A DNA stretch of 64,000 nt, taken from contig NZ_RIZG01000010.1 of NCBI RefSeq assembly GCF_003721245.1, forward strand, positions 22,503 to 86,502, written 5' to 3'. Positions 55,468 through 63,976 of the stretch are shown piece by piece. The DNA comes from Marinomonas hwangdonensis. Lineage in GTDB: Bacteria > Pseudomonadota > Gammaproteobacteria > Pseudomonadales > Marinomonadaceae. The first letter of the stretch is position 1; each line of letters begins with the position of its first letter. The notes beneath the pieces are model-generated. The model searched no databases. It was not told the DNA's origin and was given only the letters and a program-made list of their open reading frames with translations. A program made the translations under genes and the position numbers.

Positions 55468-56226
55468 GTGGAGCTAAATGAGCGACAAAACCAGATATTA
55501 AACTGGGTGCAGCAAGAAGATGCCTTATTAGTGGAGCAGATGGTGGCCCGTTTTAAGGTGTCATCACAAACCATTCGTAAGGACATTAATCAGCTGGCGG
55601 AGCGTCATCTGGTGCGTCGAACTCATGGTGGGATTGCGCCGCTATCCAGTGCCGAAAATTTGCCGTTTGACCATCGTCAGTTTTTGAACAGCGAGGCAAA
55701 AATGGCGATTGCGGCCCAGGTTGCACAGATGATTCCCAGTGGCGCCTCGGTGTTTTTGGGTATTGGCACCACGGTGGAGTACGTGGCGAAAGCCTTAGTG
55801 TCTCATCACGATTTGCAAGTGTTTACGAACAATTTAACCGTGGCGACTATCTTGGGGAATTACCCACATATTCGCGTCCGTGTACTGGCTGGGAAATTGC
55901 GTCATCAGCACCATGATTTGGTCGGTGAAGACACCTTGTCAGGCTTAAGGCAGTATTATTTTGACTATGGCGTACTTGGCTGTGGTGGCATGGACGAAGA
56001 ACAAGGGGTGTTGGATTTTGACCCCGAAGAAGCGGCGGTAAGTCGCGTGTTGGTGGAGCAAAGCCGCCACAGTTTGCTGGTGGTCGATCAGCATAAATGG
56101 GGACGCAAAGCCATGGCGCGAGTGCAGCCTTTCGCTTCGATCGATTGGCTGTTTAGTGATGCGCTCACCGACGCACAAATCCGTTTACTCACCGCTCACG
56201 GTGTTCAAATTCAACTTTGTTCTTAG
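55468..56226 (+). CDS. DeoR/GlpR-family repressor
   Basis: The 252-residue protein has a DeoR HTH (QEDALLVEQMVARFKVSSQT, then IRKDINQLAERHLVRRTHGG) and the sugar-phosphate-isomerase-like effector domain. The latter contains GASVFLGIGTTVEYVAKAL, NNLTVATIL and VVDQHKWGRKA. GlpR-type members respond to glycerol-3-phosphate, which fits this operon. Start GTG at 55468, with AAGGG 5 bases upstream. It probably represses the operon through the palindrome at 50313, hence autoregulation. Confidence 0.88.
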   Translation: MELNERQNQILNWVQQEDALLVEQMVARFKVSSQTIRKDINQLAERHLVRRTHGGIAPLSSAENLPFDHRQFLNSEAKMAIAAQVAQMIPSGASVFLGIGTTVEYVAKALVSHHDLQVFTNNLTVATILGNYPHIRVRVLAGKLRHQHHDLVGEDTLSGLRQYYFDYGVLGCGGMDEEQGVLDFDPEEAAVSRVLVEQSRHSLLVVDQHKWGRKAMARVQPFASIDWLFSDALTDAQIRLLTAHGVQIQLCS

Positions 56227-56233
56227 GACGACT

Positions 56234-57055
56234 ATGTCGATATCTGCTGTTTCTGCGCTTTCTCTTACTGACCTTGAGACTAGCACCTGCCAAAATTTAC
56301 GGTTTATTTTAACGGATTTTGATGACACCTTGACTTGGGAAGGTCAGTTGCCGGTAGCAACCTTACAAGCCTTGGCGCAATTAGAAGCCGAGGGGGTTAA
56401 GGTGATTCCCGTCACGGGGGGCTGTGCGGGTTGGTCAGATATGATTGCCCGGGCTTTACCCGTGGATGGGGTGATTACCGAAGGGGGAGCGTGTTTTATT
56501 GGCAAGACCTCTGAGCGCCATCTCACTTATGCGTTTTGGCGCGATGAGTCAGCGATGCGTGCAGAGCAGGCGCGGATATTGGCGCAAGTGAATCCCTTGT
56601 TATCGCAATTTCCTCGTTTACGTTTGGCGCGAGATCAGGCTTATCGTTTGACTGATGTGGCGATTGATTATGCGCAAGATGTGAAACCCGCGGCGGTGGA
56701 GGAAAAAGACGCCTGCTTGGCGGCGCTTCTGGCGCTGGGTTTAAACGCCAAGGCAAGCTCAATCCACATTAATGTCTGCTCTCCAGGCTATGATAAATTT
56801 GCCATGGCACAGCGAGTGTTGACTGAGGTGTATGGATTGAGCGCGCAAGAACAGGAAGCGCAGGTTTTGTACGTTGGGGATGCACCCAATGATGAAAGCA
56901 TGTTTGCGCGTTTTCCGTTGAGCGTCGGGGTGGCCAATATTGCTGAGCATTTGCCTATGATGCGACATCGTCCTCGTTATCAAACCACGCAACCGGGTGG
57001 TTTGGGCTTTGCTGAACTGACTCAGGTGATTTTAACGGCGAGGCAGGAACCTTAA
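56234..57055 (+). CDS. HAD-IIB (Cof-type) sugar-phosphate phosphatase
   Basis: The 273-residue protein has HAD motif I DFDDTLTWEG (Asp28, Asp30), a Thr in VIPVTGG for motif II, a C2-type cap, and motif IV VGDAPNDESMF. This resembles mannosyl-3-phosphoglycerate and sucrose-phosphate phosphatases. The ATG at 56234 has AGGA 5 bases upstream; a frame from 56156 overlaps the repressor and is rejected. As the last gene of the ugp operon it may remove phosphate from a product of glycerophosphodiester breakdown. Confidence 0.78.
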   Translation: MSISAVSALSLTDLETSTCQNLRFILTDFDDTLTWEGQLPVATLQALAQLEAEGVKVIPVTGGCAGWSDMIARALPVDGVITEGGACFIGKTSERHLTYAFWRDESAMRAEQARILAQVNPLLSQFPRLRLARDQAYRLTDVAIDYAQDVKPAAVEEKDACLAALLALGLNAKASSIHINVCSPGYDKFAMAQRVLTEVYGLSAQEQEAQVLYVGDAPNDESMFARFPLSVGVANIAEHLPMMRHRPRYQTTQPGGLGFAELTQVILTARQEP

Positions 57056-57182
57056 CAAATTCGACCAATGTCATCGCAAATCAACACTTAAGTGCAATTA
57101 AATGCGTTATAGCCTGTCTTTTGTCTAGAGAGTATTTTAGCATTGGCAGAAGTAGCGGATTCTAATTTACATGAGGTTGATT

Positions 57183-58400
57183 ATGGTGGACTCTTTGCGT
57201 ATCTGGCGACGTATGGCGATGCCAGATCCTGTGCGTGTTCATCGTTTTCGAAGCTTGCCTGAGCAGGGCCCTAAGGTGTTGTTCTTTAGTGGTGGCTCGG
57301 CGCTGAATAAAATCAGCCGAGTGCTTAAAGAATACACTCATCATTCTATTCATTTGGTGACGCCTTTTGATTCGGGGGGCAGTTCCGCTCGTTTAAGGGC
57401 GGAGTTCGATATCCCTGCGGTGGGGGATTTGCGCAGTCGTCTTATGGCGCTGGCCGATGAAACCGTCATGGGGCAACCTGAAGTCTATGAATTATTTACC
57501 CATCGTTTGTCTCAGGAAGAAGCCGTTTCGGTGCTAAAAAGCCAATTGCAGCAGCTTGTTGTTGGCGAACACCCTCTTATTGAACGCATTCCTAATCCCA
57601 TGAAAGCCCTGATACAAACCCAGCTTGCGGTGACTCAGTCGCGTATTCACGATGACTTTGATTTGCGTGGCGCCAGTATTGGCAATCTGATTATGGCGGG
57701 CGGGTATCTTAATAATCAGCAGCAATTGGACCCGATTGTGTTTTTGTTTTCTCGTTTAATCAGAGCGCTGGGCGAGGTGAAAACCACTATAGATGCCAGT
57801 TTGCACCTAGGAGTTGAGTTAGAAAACGGCGATGTTGTGTTGGGGCAACACAGGATCACAGGCAAAGAAACTCAGAGGTTACCTAGTCCTATAAAGCGCA
57901 TGTGGCTAAACAAAGGTTTGCGTTATATTCGTCCCACGAACTGTCACATTGCGGAAGACCGCAAAGACGCCATCGAAGGAGCGGATTTAATTTGTTATCC
58001 CCCAGGCAGTTTTTACAGCAGTCTACTGGCTAATCTGATACCAGAAGGAGTGGGGCGCGCCATTTGTCATAATCCCAATCCTAAAGTGTATTTACCGAAT
58101 CTAGGGGTAGACCCAGAACAGCAGGGTTTACCTATTATGGAAAGAATAGAGCGTTTGATCGCTGTTGTACTGAAAGATACGGTACTGGAGGATGTGGCGC
58201 CTGCAGAGAAAGAAACGGACAGTGCTGTCTTGTCGGCGCTGGATTATGTGTTAATGGATTCGGATTACGATTACGGTGACTTGGATGAAGCACGGCTTAG
58301 GTCGCTGAATATTCAAGTGATTAAAACCCCGCTTATCACCCGCAAGGTAAATAAATACGATGAGCGCTTGGTCGCTCAGGCGTTATTGTCGCTTGCTTAA
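57183..58400 (+). CDS. CofD-like protein of the GAK system
   Basis: The 405-residue protein has the CofD/YvcK fold: VLFFSGGSALNKISRVLKE at the N-terminus, TPFDSGGSSARLR, GASIGNLIMAGGYLN and CYPPGSFYSSLLANLIPEGVGRAI (in parts). Its length and wording fit the GAK-system variant. CofD transfers a phospholactyl group in F420 synthesis, but no other F420 genes are present. The partner ATP-grasp protein usual for GAK systems is not seen here. The ATG at 57183 has GAGG 6 bases before it. Confidence 0.75.
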   Translation: MVDSLRIWRRMAMPDPVRVHRFRSLPEQGPKVLFFSGGSALNKISRVLKEYTHHSIHLVTPFDSGGSSARLRAEFDIPAVGDLRSRLMALADETVMGQPEVYELFTHRLSQEEAVSVLKSQLQQLVVGEHPLIERIPNPMKALIQTQLAVTQSRIHDDFDLRGASIGNLIMAGGYLNNQQQLDPIVFLFSRLIRALGEVKTTIDASLHLGVELENGDVVLGQHRITGKETQRLPSPIKRMWLNKGLRYIRPTNCHIAEDRKDAIEGADLICYPPGSFYSSLLANLIPEGVGRAICHNPNPKVYLPNLGVDPEQQGLPIMERIERLIAVVLKDTVLEDVAPAEKETDSAVLSALDYVLMDSDYDYGDLDEARLRSLNIQVIKTPLITRKVNKYDERLVAQALLSLA

Positions 58401-58714
58401 CGGTTTTTGTCTGATTGACGACCTAGTGGTTCGCTAAATAATAAAAATACCCAGAATAATTGTAAGGACTAACAATATAGGGTAATAAGTGGGGTTGTGT
58501 AACCACGCGGGATAGCGTGATTTTACAGTAAGTTACATATTGAAGCTCGATTGCGTGCGATGATACGGCCTTGTGATATCAGCTTTTGCTTGAATATGGT
58601 TTGTTAAGCGATATGTTAGACAAATATTTTTAGAAAAACATTTAGAAAGACACTTTAAAAGACACTGAACAAGACCTCTTAAGAGTGACATTGTATGACA
58701 AAAAGAGAATGGCA
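58401..58714. other. Gene-free leader region with short tandem repeats
   Basis: This 314-base stretch upstream of the response-regulator gene holds no gene. At 58629-58677 there are imperfect tandem units (TTTAGAAAAACA, TTTAGAAAGACAC, TTTAAAAGACACT, GAACAAGACCT). No promoter boxes are convincing. Confidence 0.5.
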
Positions 58715-59731
58715 ATGAGTACACGTGTACTAATCTGTGATGATTCAAAGATGGCGAGAAAGCAGTTGGCCAGAATATTACCAGAAGACTGGGATGTACT
58801 GGTGGACTTTGCTGAGCACGGCCAAGAAGCACTGGATAAAATGGCGTCCGGCAAAGTCGATATTTTGTTTCTAGATTTGAACATGCCGGTCAAAGACGGG
58901 TATGAAACGCTGGAAGCCATGCAGTCATTTACCCATCTCCCTGCGGTGATTGTGGTGTCTGGGGATGTCCAACCCAAAGCCGTTCAAAGGGTCAAGGACT
59001 TAGGGGCGATGGCATTTCATAAGAAGCCCGCTTCGGCTGAAGAGCTGAGAGGCTTGTTGCTTTCCTTAGGCTTGTTTACTCCTACAGACGGGAAATCCCT
59101 GTCAGTGGCTCCCCATTCGGTATCGGCGGCCGAGCAGTTCACCCTGAATGAGTGTCTTCAAGAAGTGGCTAATATTGCCATGGGACGTGCCGCCAGTGTG
59201 TTGGCTGATATGTTGAATGTCTTTGTTAAGCTGCCCGTGCCTAAGGTGAGTATTCTTGAGGTCGGCGAGTTACAAATGGCCTTGGATTACAGCATTAAAG
59301 ACAGCAGCTGTTCTGCGGTGTCCCAAGGTTTTGTTGGTTCTGGTGTGGCGTTTGAAACTCTGCTTATCTTCAGTGACTCTAGTTTTCCGGATATGGCCAG
59401 TTTGCTTAATGTCAGTGAGGAGATTACCAGCGTTGTAGAGGTTGAGCTGTTAATGGATGTCTCTTCTGTGCTGGTTGGGCCTTTTATTGACGCGCTTGGG
59501 AAGCAGCTGAATATCGACTTCAGTCAGGGGCATCCTTCGCTATTGGCTCAGCATGCAAAGGTATCGGATTTGGTTAACACAAAACGGGCTAAGTGGAAGC
59601 GTACTCTTGCTGTTGAAATTGCTTATGAGGTAGAAAATTATCAAATAAGTTGTGATCTGATGCTGTTGTTCACAGAAGATTCTGTGTCAATGCTAGAGAA
59701 TTTATTGTCCTATTTGGTAGAGGAAGATTGA
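58715..59731 (+). CDS. Response regulator with C-terminal CheC-like phosphatase domain
   Basis: The 338-residue protein has a receiver domain (residues 1-118: DDSKMARK acid pair, phospho-acceptor Asp54 in LFLDLNMPVKDG, switch Lys in FHKKPAS). A CheC-like domain follows: LQEVANIAMGRAASVLADML holds one ExxN phosphatase site, while the second helix reads VEVELLMDVSSVLVG, where Asn is replaced by Met. Such proteins act on phosphorylated receivers, here perhaps its own. The ATG at 58715 starts directly at the first strand. A diguanylate cyclase gene follows 4 bases later. Confidence 0.85.
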   Translation: MSTRVLICDDSKMARKQLARILPEDWDVLVDFAEHGQEALDKMASGKVDILFLDLNMPVKDGYETLEAMQSFTHLPAVIVVSGDVQPKAVQRVKDLGAMAFHKKPASAEELRGLLLSLGLFTPTDGKSLSVAPHSVSAAEQFTLNECLQEVANIAMGRAASVLADMLNVFVKLPVPKVSILEVGELQMALDYSIKDSSCSAVSQGFVGSGVAFETLLIFSDSSFPDMASLLNVSEEITSVVEVELLMDVSSVLVGPFIDALGKQLNIDFSQGHPSLLAQHAKVSDLVNTKRAKWKRTLAVEIAYEVENYQISCDLMLLFTEDSVSMLENLLSYLVEED

Positions 59732-59735
59732 CTCC

Positions 59736-60695
59736 ATGAGTAACGCTGCAGAAGACATGATGGAACTACACTGGCTGTTTGATATGCTTCAGCATATTGA
59801 TGTCGGCTTGGTGGTGTTAAATCGCAATCATGAGATTAAGCTGTGGAACAGTTTTATGGAAAACCACAGTGGTGTGAGTTCTTCCATTGCCAAAGAGCAA
59901 TCCCTTTTTAAGGTTTTTCCGCAAATCAATCAACACTGGCTACAAAATAAGCTGGATAACGTCATCGCCTTGCGAACTCCGATTTTTATCTCTTGGGAGC
60001 AGCGGCCGCATTTGTTTCCTTTTAAAGGTTATCGCCCGATTACCGGTGTGGCGGAACAGATGTATCAGAATGTCGCGCTGCGCCCGATTACCAACCCAGA
60101 CGGTTCTGTTGCCTACGTGTGTATGGTGGTGTATGACGTGACGGATGTGGCAACCAATAAGGAATCTTTGTCACAAGCCAATCTACGTTTAGATTACCTT
60201 AGTAAGATCGACCCGTTAACGGAGTTGAATAATCGCGGTAGCTTAGACAAAGCCCTTCAGGTTACTTATGACACCTTTAAATTAAGACCCAATGAAACGC
60301 ATTCTTTAGTGATGGCCGATGTGGATTTTTTTAAGAAGGTCAATGACGTGTATGGCCATACGGTAGGCGATTTAGTACTGAAGGAAGTGGCGCAAATTCT
60401 CTCTAGCAACAAAAGAAAAGGGGATTTTGTTGGTCGTTACGGTGGTGAAGAGTTTGCCATTCTGTTACCCCATACGGACACCGCCAGTGCGTTGTTCTTT
60501 TGTGAAAAAATACGCAAAAAAATCGCGGCCGCTAAAATTGCTGCGCCAGAAGGTGAGGTCAGTGTGACTATGAGTTTTGGGATATCACAAGCCAAATCGG
60601 TGGATAAGTCAATTTCAGAATGGATCAGTCGCTCAGACAATGCCTTATATAAAGCCAAAGAAAGTGGCCGTAATCAATCTGTTGTGGAAAGCTAG
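59736..60695 (+). CDS. PAS-GGDEF diguanylate cyclase
   Basis: The 319-residue cytosolic protein has an N-terminal PAS domain (LQHIDVGLVVLNRNHEIKLWN, then VYDVTD) and a GGDEF domain with MADVDFFKKVNDVYGHTVGD and the active loop YGGEEFAILLP. It should synthesise c-di-GMP. It begins 4 bases after the receiver-CheC gene, so the two probably form one signalling unit, with the receiver protein modulating the cyclase. Confidence 0.9.
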   Translation: MSNAAEDMMELHWLFDMLQHIDVGLVVLNRNHEIKLWNSFMENHSGVSSSIAKEQSLFKVFPQINQHWLQNKLDNVIALRTPIFISWEQRPHLFPFKGYRPITGVAEQMYQNVALRPITNPDGSVAYVCMVVYDVTDVATNKESLSQANLRLDYLSKIDPLTELNNRGSLDKALQVTYDTFKLRPNETHSLVMADVDFFKKVNDVYGHTVGDLVLKEVAQILSSNKRKGDFVGRYGGEEFAILLPHTDTASALFFCEKIRKKIAAAKIAAPEGEVSVTMSFGISQAKSVDKSISEWISRSDNALYKAKESGRNQSVVES

Positions 60696-60739
60696 GCTAC
60701 TCTTAGTGTTAGTTAATGTGAGTCGTTTGAGGAGAATAC

Positions 60740-61633
60740 ATGATTCGTAAAACATCTTCCATACTATTGGCCTTGGGTGTGCTGGCCAGCGCGTCACAAG
60801 CGCAAACCCTGTCCACTATGTCTACTGATATGGCTGCGCCGGAAACCCTGCACGCCTTGTTGTCTGACAATACGCTGATTAAATTTAATGCGGCTGAGCC
60901 TGCAGTGGTAAAGAATCGGGTGTCGTTACAAGGCTTTAGTCAATCCGATGAGCGCATTATGGGGATCGATTTTCGCGTTGCTTATGGGGTTATGTATGCC
61001 GTATCAAACCTAGGCCAAATGTACACTATTGATACGGAATCCGGTCAAATGACTCCTATTGGCAAGCCGACTCAAGGTGTGCGGTTGGACGGGGAATTGT
61101 ATGGGGTAGACTTTAACCCTGCGGCCGACCGTATTCGTGTGGTTACAGACGGCGGTGTGAATGGCCGCATGCACCCAGAAACAGGCCTTTATGTGGATAA
61201 CCAGTCAGAAATGTCGGGGGTTCAGTTCGATGGGGATTTGCAATACAGTGCGGATGATGTGGCCTACGGTTTGACGCCTCGTTTGGTTGCGGCGGCCTAT
61301 ACCTATAATGCAAAAAACAACAAGTTGACGACGAACTTTGCGATTGATGCAGCACAAGGTACCTTGGTGACACAGGGAACGCGCGAGACAGAGGTGAATC
61401 AGGTGTCGCCCAATACAGGAAAACTCTATACCGTTGGTTCGTTAGCGACGGGACCTGTGGTGGATGCGCATTTTGATATTGCGGACGTGACTAATGCGGC
61501 TTATGTGGCATTAAGCACACAAGACAAGGCGTCTTATACTTTGTATAAAATCAACCTTGATAATGCCGAACTGACGAAGATAGGTGAATTGGCTTCTGGT
61601 AACGCTATTGTGGGAATGGCCATTGAACCTTAA
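60740..61633 (+). CDS. Exported DUF4394-domain protein
   Basis: The 297-residue protein has a signal peptide (MIRKTSSILLALGVLASASQ, cleavage near AQAQT). The DUF4394 blocks are DERIMGIDFRVAYGVMYAVSNLGQMYTID, GELYGVDFNPAADRIRVVTD and GRMHPETGLYVD, beta-propeller-like repeats of about 45 residues. Function unknown. TGAGGAGAATAC precedes the ATG. The next gene starts inside its last codons, so they are made together. Confidence 0.85.
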   Translation: MIRKTSSILLALGVLASASQAQTLSTMSTDMAAPETLHALLSDNTLIKFNAAEPAVVKNRVSLQGFSQSDERIMGIDFRVAYGVMYAVSNLGQMYTIDTESGQMTPIGKPTQGVRLDGELYGVDFNPAADRIRVVTDGGVNGRMHPETGLYVDNQSEMSGVQFDGDLQYSADDVAYGLTPRLVAAAYTYNAKNNKLTTNFAIDAAQGTLVTQGTRETEVNQVSPNTGKLYTVGSLATGPVVDAHFDIADVTNAAYVALSTQDKASYTLYKINLDNAELTKIGELASGNAIVGMAIEP

Positions 61634-62288
61634 CCGTGTTGTGTATTTTTTCTTTGCTGGGCTAGTGTGTTTTTGGCTGCCCAGTGCGGGGGCTGACACC
61701 TTGACTGTCGATGTGTCATCGACGGTAGGAAAGCCTTTAGATTACAGTGTGGTCTTTTTAGAGCCCTTGTCTTTGTCAGCTGACCTTGCGGATCAAGCGC
61801 CCCCCAAGGCGGTGATTGCCCAAGAACAAAGCCTATTTATACCGGCCATTTCGGTTTTACAAACAGGCACTCAGGTGGAATTCCCTAATCTGGATACGGT
61901 TCGCCATCATGTGTATTCTTTTTCAGAGGCAAAAACCTTTGATATAAAACTGTATCTTGGGCGAGCGCCATCGAGTGAGCTGTTTGATCGTCCTGGCGTG
62001 GTGGCATTGGGTTGCAATATACATGATGCCATGATTGCTTGGGTAGTTGTCGTGGACACGCCTTATTTTGCTATTGCGGATAATAACGGCCGTGTCAGCA
62101 TGGACGTGCCAGCGGGTGACTATCGTTTGAAGGTTTGGGACAGAAGACAGCTGGGCGGGACTGAGCAAGAGCGTGTGGTGACAGTGGCGGGTGCTCAGTC
62201 GCTTACTTTGTCTGTGGATGCCTCGGCGTTTGATCCCTATACAGAGGTCACTGGAAGGTCGGTTGGCAGTGTGCAGGCACGGCAATAA
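61623..62288 (+). CDS. Exported cupredoxin-like protein
   Basis: The 221-residue protein has a signal peptide (VVYFFFAGLVCFWLPSAGA before DTLTV). A plastocyanin-like fold follows, with candidate copper ligands in DTVRHHVYSF (His), ALGCNIHDAM (Cys, His, Met), then a carboxypeptidase-regulatory-like beta domain (VSMDVPAGDYRLKVWDRR). It resembles proteins annotated as methylamine utilisation, but no mau genes are present. The TTG at 61623 was chosen because GGGA lies 7 bases upstream; GTG 61584 would place non-signal residues in front. Confidence 0.75.
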   Translation: MNLNRVVYFFFAGLVCFWLPSAGADTLTVDVSSTVGKPLDYSVVFLEPLSLSADLADQAPPKAVIAQEQSLFIPAISVLQTGTQVEFPNLDTVRHHVYSFSEAKTFDIKLYLGRAPSSELFDRPGVVALGCNIHDAMIAWVVVVDTPYFAIADNNGRVSMDVPAGDYRLKVWDRRQLGGTEQERVVTVAGAQSLTLSVDASAFDPYTEVTGRSVGSVQARQ

Positions 62289-62304
62289 GCGTGCCCTGTG
62301 ATGT

Positions 62305-62790
62305 TTATACGGTGGTGGCGGAATACAGCCCTTGAAGTGTTTTTTTGTCTTGCTCCCCTAGTAAGCAAATGGCTTCTGGATCAATAAGAATTCGTCCGTT
62401 CATAGCCTCTCGTCCGAGTAGCATTCTGTAGCCCATGCTGTCACGGTTGGTGAGGGTGACTTCGACTTCCCACACTGTGCCACCAAGAGAAAGCGGCACG
62501 CAAATAACCGGCCGCTTTTCTTTATCACCGCTGGAACTTTTGATGACTCTTTGGTCAATTAGTGGGGCTTCGCAGTGCACGGTGACCTTGCGATTTTTTT
62601 GCAATGGATGAACTTCAAAGCGGACCCATTTTTCGTCATTTCGAGAAAAACGTTCAATATTGATTGCGTGCATTGATGAGGTTTTTGCGCCAGAATCAAC
62701 GCGAGCTTTAATGGCAGGAATGTTAAGAGAAGGAAATGCGCACCACTCGTCGCAACCAATGATCATTTTGGATTCGTTTTGTTGATTCAT
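62305..62790 (-). CDS. Retropepsin-like RimB/DUF785 protein
   Basis: The 161-residue aspartic-protease-like protein has KARVDSGAKTSSMHA with the catalytic Asp-Ser-Gly, and a second element RMLLGREAM. This is the ATP-dependent zinc protease (DUF785) family often found with RimK. No rimK gene adjoins it here, so its partner is unknown. The ATG at 62790 has GAG 6 bases upstream; it is convergent with the cupredoxin-like gene (16 bases apart). Confidence 0.83.
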   Translation of the reverse strand: MNQQNESKMIIGCDEWCAFPSLNIPAIKARVDSGAKTSSMHAINIERFSRNDEKWVRFEVHPLQKNRKVTVHCEAPLIDQRVIKSSSGDKEKRPVICVPLSLGGTVWEVEVTLTNRDSMGYRMLLGREAMNGRILIDPEAICLLGEQDKKTLQGLYSATTV

Positions 62791-63000
62791 AAACACTCAA
62801 ACACCTTTTAAAATGAAAGCCAGCGACCTGTCGTGGCGGTTCTACCCTGTTTTATAACGTAAAAATGCCATCAGGTTAAGCCTTTATTGATATACCGCAA
62901 GGTTATCTGCTTTGTTGAATTGTCAGTATCACTACAAGCTATTGTAATCATGCTGTCTACCGTTAATATGAGCGTACTAAAAATTTTACTGGAGTTATAA

Positions 63001-63921
63001 ATGAATGGCCGGTTAATGAAAGATTTAGAGGAACTGGGTGGTGAAATACGCCCGGCTAGCTTTAAAAAGTGCGATGAAATTATCATTGATCAACCCGGCT
63101 TTAGCGCAACGATCGCGTTATGGGGTGGGCATTTGAAGAGCTTTGTTCCTGCGGGTCAGGAAGATCTTTTGTTTCAATCTTCACAGCCTGGCGGTGAAGG
63201 GCGTTTTAGTCGTCAACATTTTGGCATTCCTGTTTGCTGGCCTTGGTTTGGCGCTCATGAGGTTCACGATGATTATCCTGCCCATGGTTTGGCTCGTTAT
63301 TTTCGTTGGGAGTTTATTGAAGCAGGCCATTTTAAAAATGGGGATGTAAAAATCGTCATTCGTTTGGCGTCTGAAGATCATCCATTAATTGAAGAAATGT
63401 GGCCACAGGCGTTCGAATTAAGACAAGTGTTTCGTTTTTCGCGTAAAGGTTTCCGCATCAATTTTTCGGCAGCCAATCTGTCTGATCAGCCGATGGCTGT
63501 CAGTGAAGCGCTTCACACTTATTTTAATGTGTCGGATAATCAAACAGCACAAGTGCATGGTCTGGATCAGGTCGCTTATGTGGATAAGTTTGACAATGGT
63601 GATCGTAAGCTGCAAAACGGCATTGTGACGCCCTGTGACACCATGGATCGGGTGTATTTGTCTGCCCCTGAGACCTGTGAGATACAGGATCTAGGCTTAC
63701 AAAGACGCTTGGTCATTCACACCGAAGGCAGTAACAGCACCATACTTTGGAATCCTGGCGCTGAGATTGCGAAGCAACGTACTGACATGATGGATGAGGA
63801 TTTTCGCCGTTTTGTGTGCGTTGAAGCAGGGAATGCCCTCAGTGATGCCTATGAGATCCCACCCGGTGGCATCCATCAGTTAAAGCTGAAAGTAAAGCAC
63901 AAGCCTTTGTTGACCGAGTAG
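63001..63921 (+). CDS. D-hexose-6-phosphate mutarotase (YeaD family)
   Basis: The 306-residue beta-sandwich protein of the aldose-1-epimerase superfamily has GIPVCWPWFGAH, AHGLARYFRWEF and, late, VVHTEGSNSTILWNPG-type text (here LVIHTEGSNSTILWNPG). The block SRQHFGIPVCWPWFG differs slightly from the usual RGGIPVCWPWFG. It interconverts alpha and beta anomers of glucose-6-phosphate. GGAG precedes the ATG. It is divergent from the retropepsin-like gene. Confidence 0.88.
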   Translation: MNGRLMKDLEELGGEIRPASFKKCDEIIIDQPGFSATIALWGGHLKSFVPAGQEDLLFQSSQPGGEGRFSRQHFGIPVCWPWFGAHEVHDDYPAHGLARYFRWEFIEAGHFKNGDVKIVIRLASEDHPLIEEMWPQAFELRQVFRFSRKGFRINFSAANLSDQPMAVSEALHTYFNVSDNQTAQVHGLDQVAYVDKFDNGDRKLQNGIVTPCDTMDRVYLSAPETCEIQDLGLQRRLVIHTEGSNSTILWNPGAEIAKQRTDMMDEDFRRFVCVEAGNALSDAYEIPPGGIHQLKLKVKHKPLLTE

Positions 63922-63953
63922 CGTGAGTGATCCGTCTTGTTTAGTCGATCCAT

Positions 63954-63972
63954 AAAAAAACCCGTCTGATTT
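63954..63972 (+). terminator. Left half of a probable terminator, interrupted
   Basis: AAAAAAACCCGTCTGATTT, 33 bases after the mutarotase stop, looks like the 5' arm of a terminator of the form A-run/GC stem. Its complement (AAATCAGACGGG then T run) is not in the window; the IS-like end starts 4 bases later. Confidence 0.4.
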
Positions 63973-63976
63973 GAAG

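Noticed and set aside
56156..56233. N-terminal extension of the HAD phosphatase
   Set aside because: The extra 26 codons overlap the repressor gene and lack a ribosome site, while AGGA precedes the ATG at 56234.
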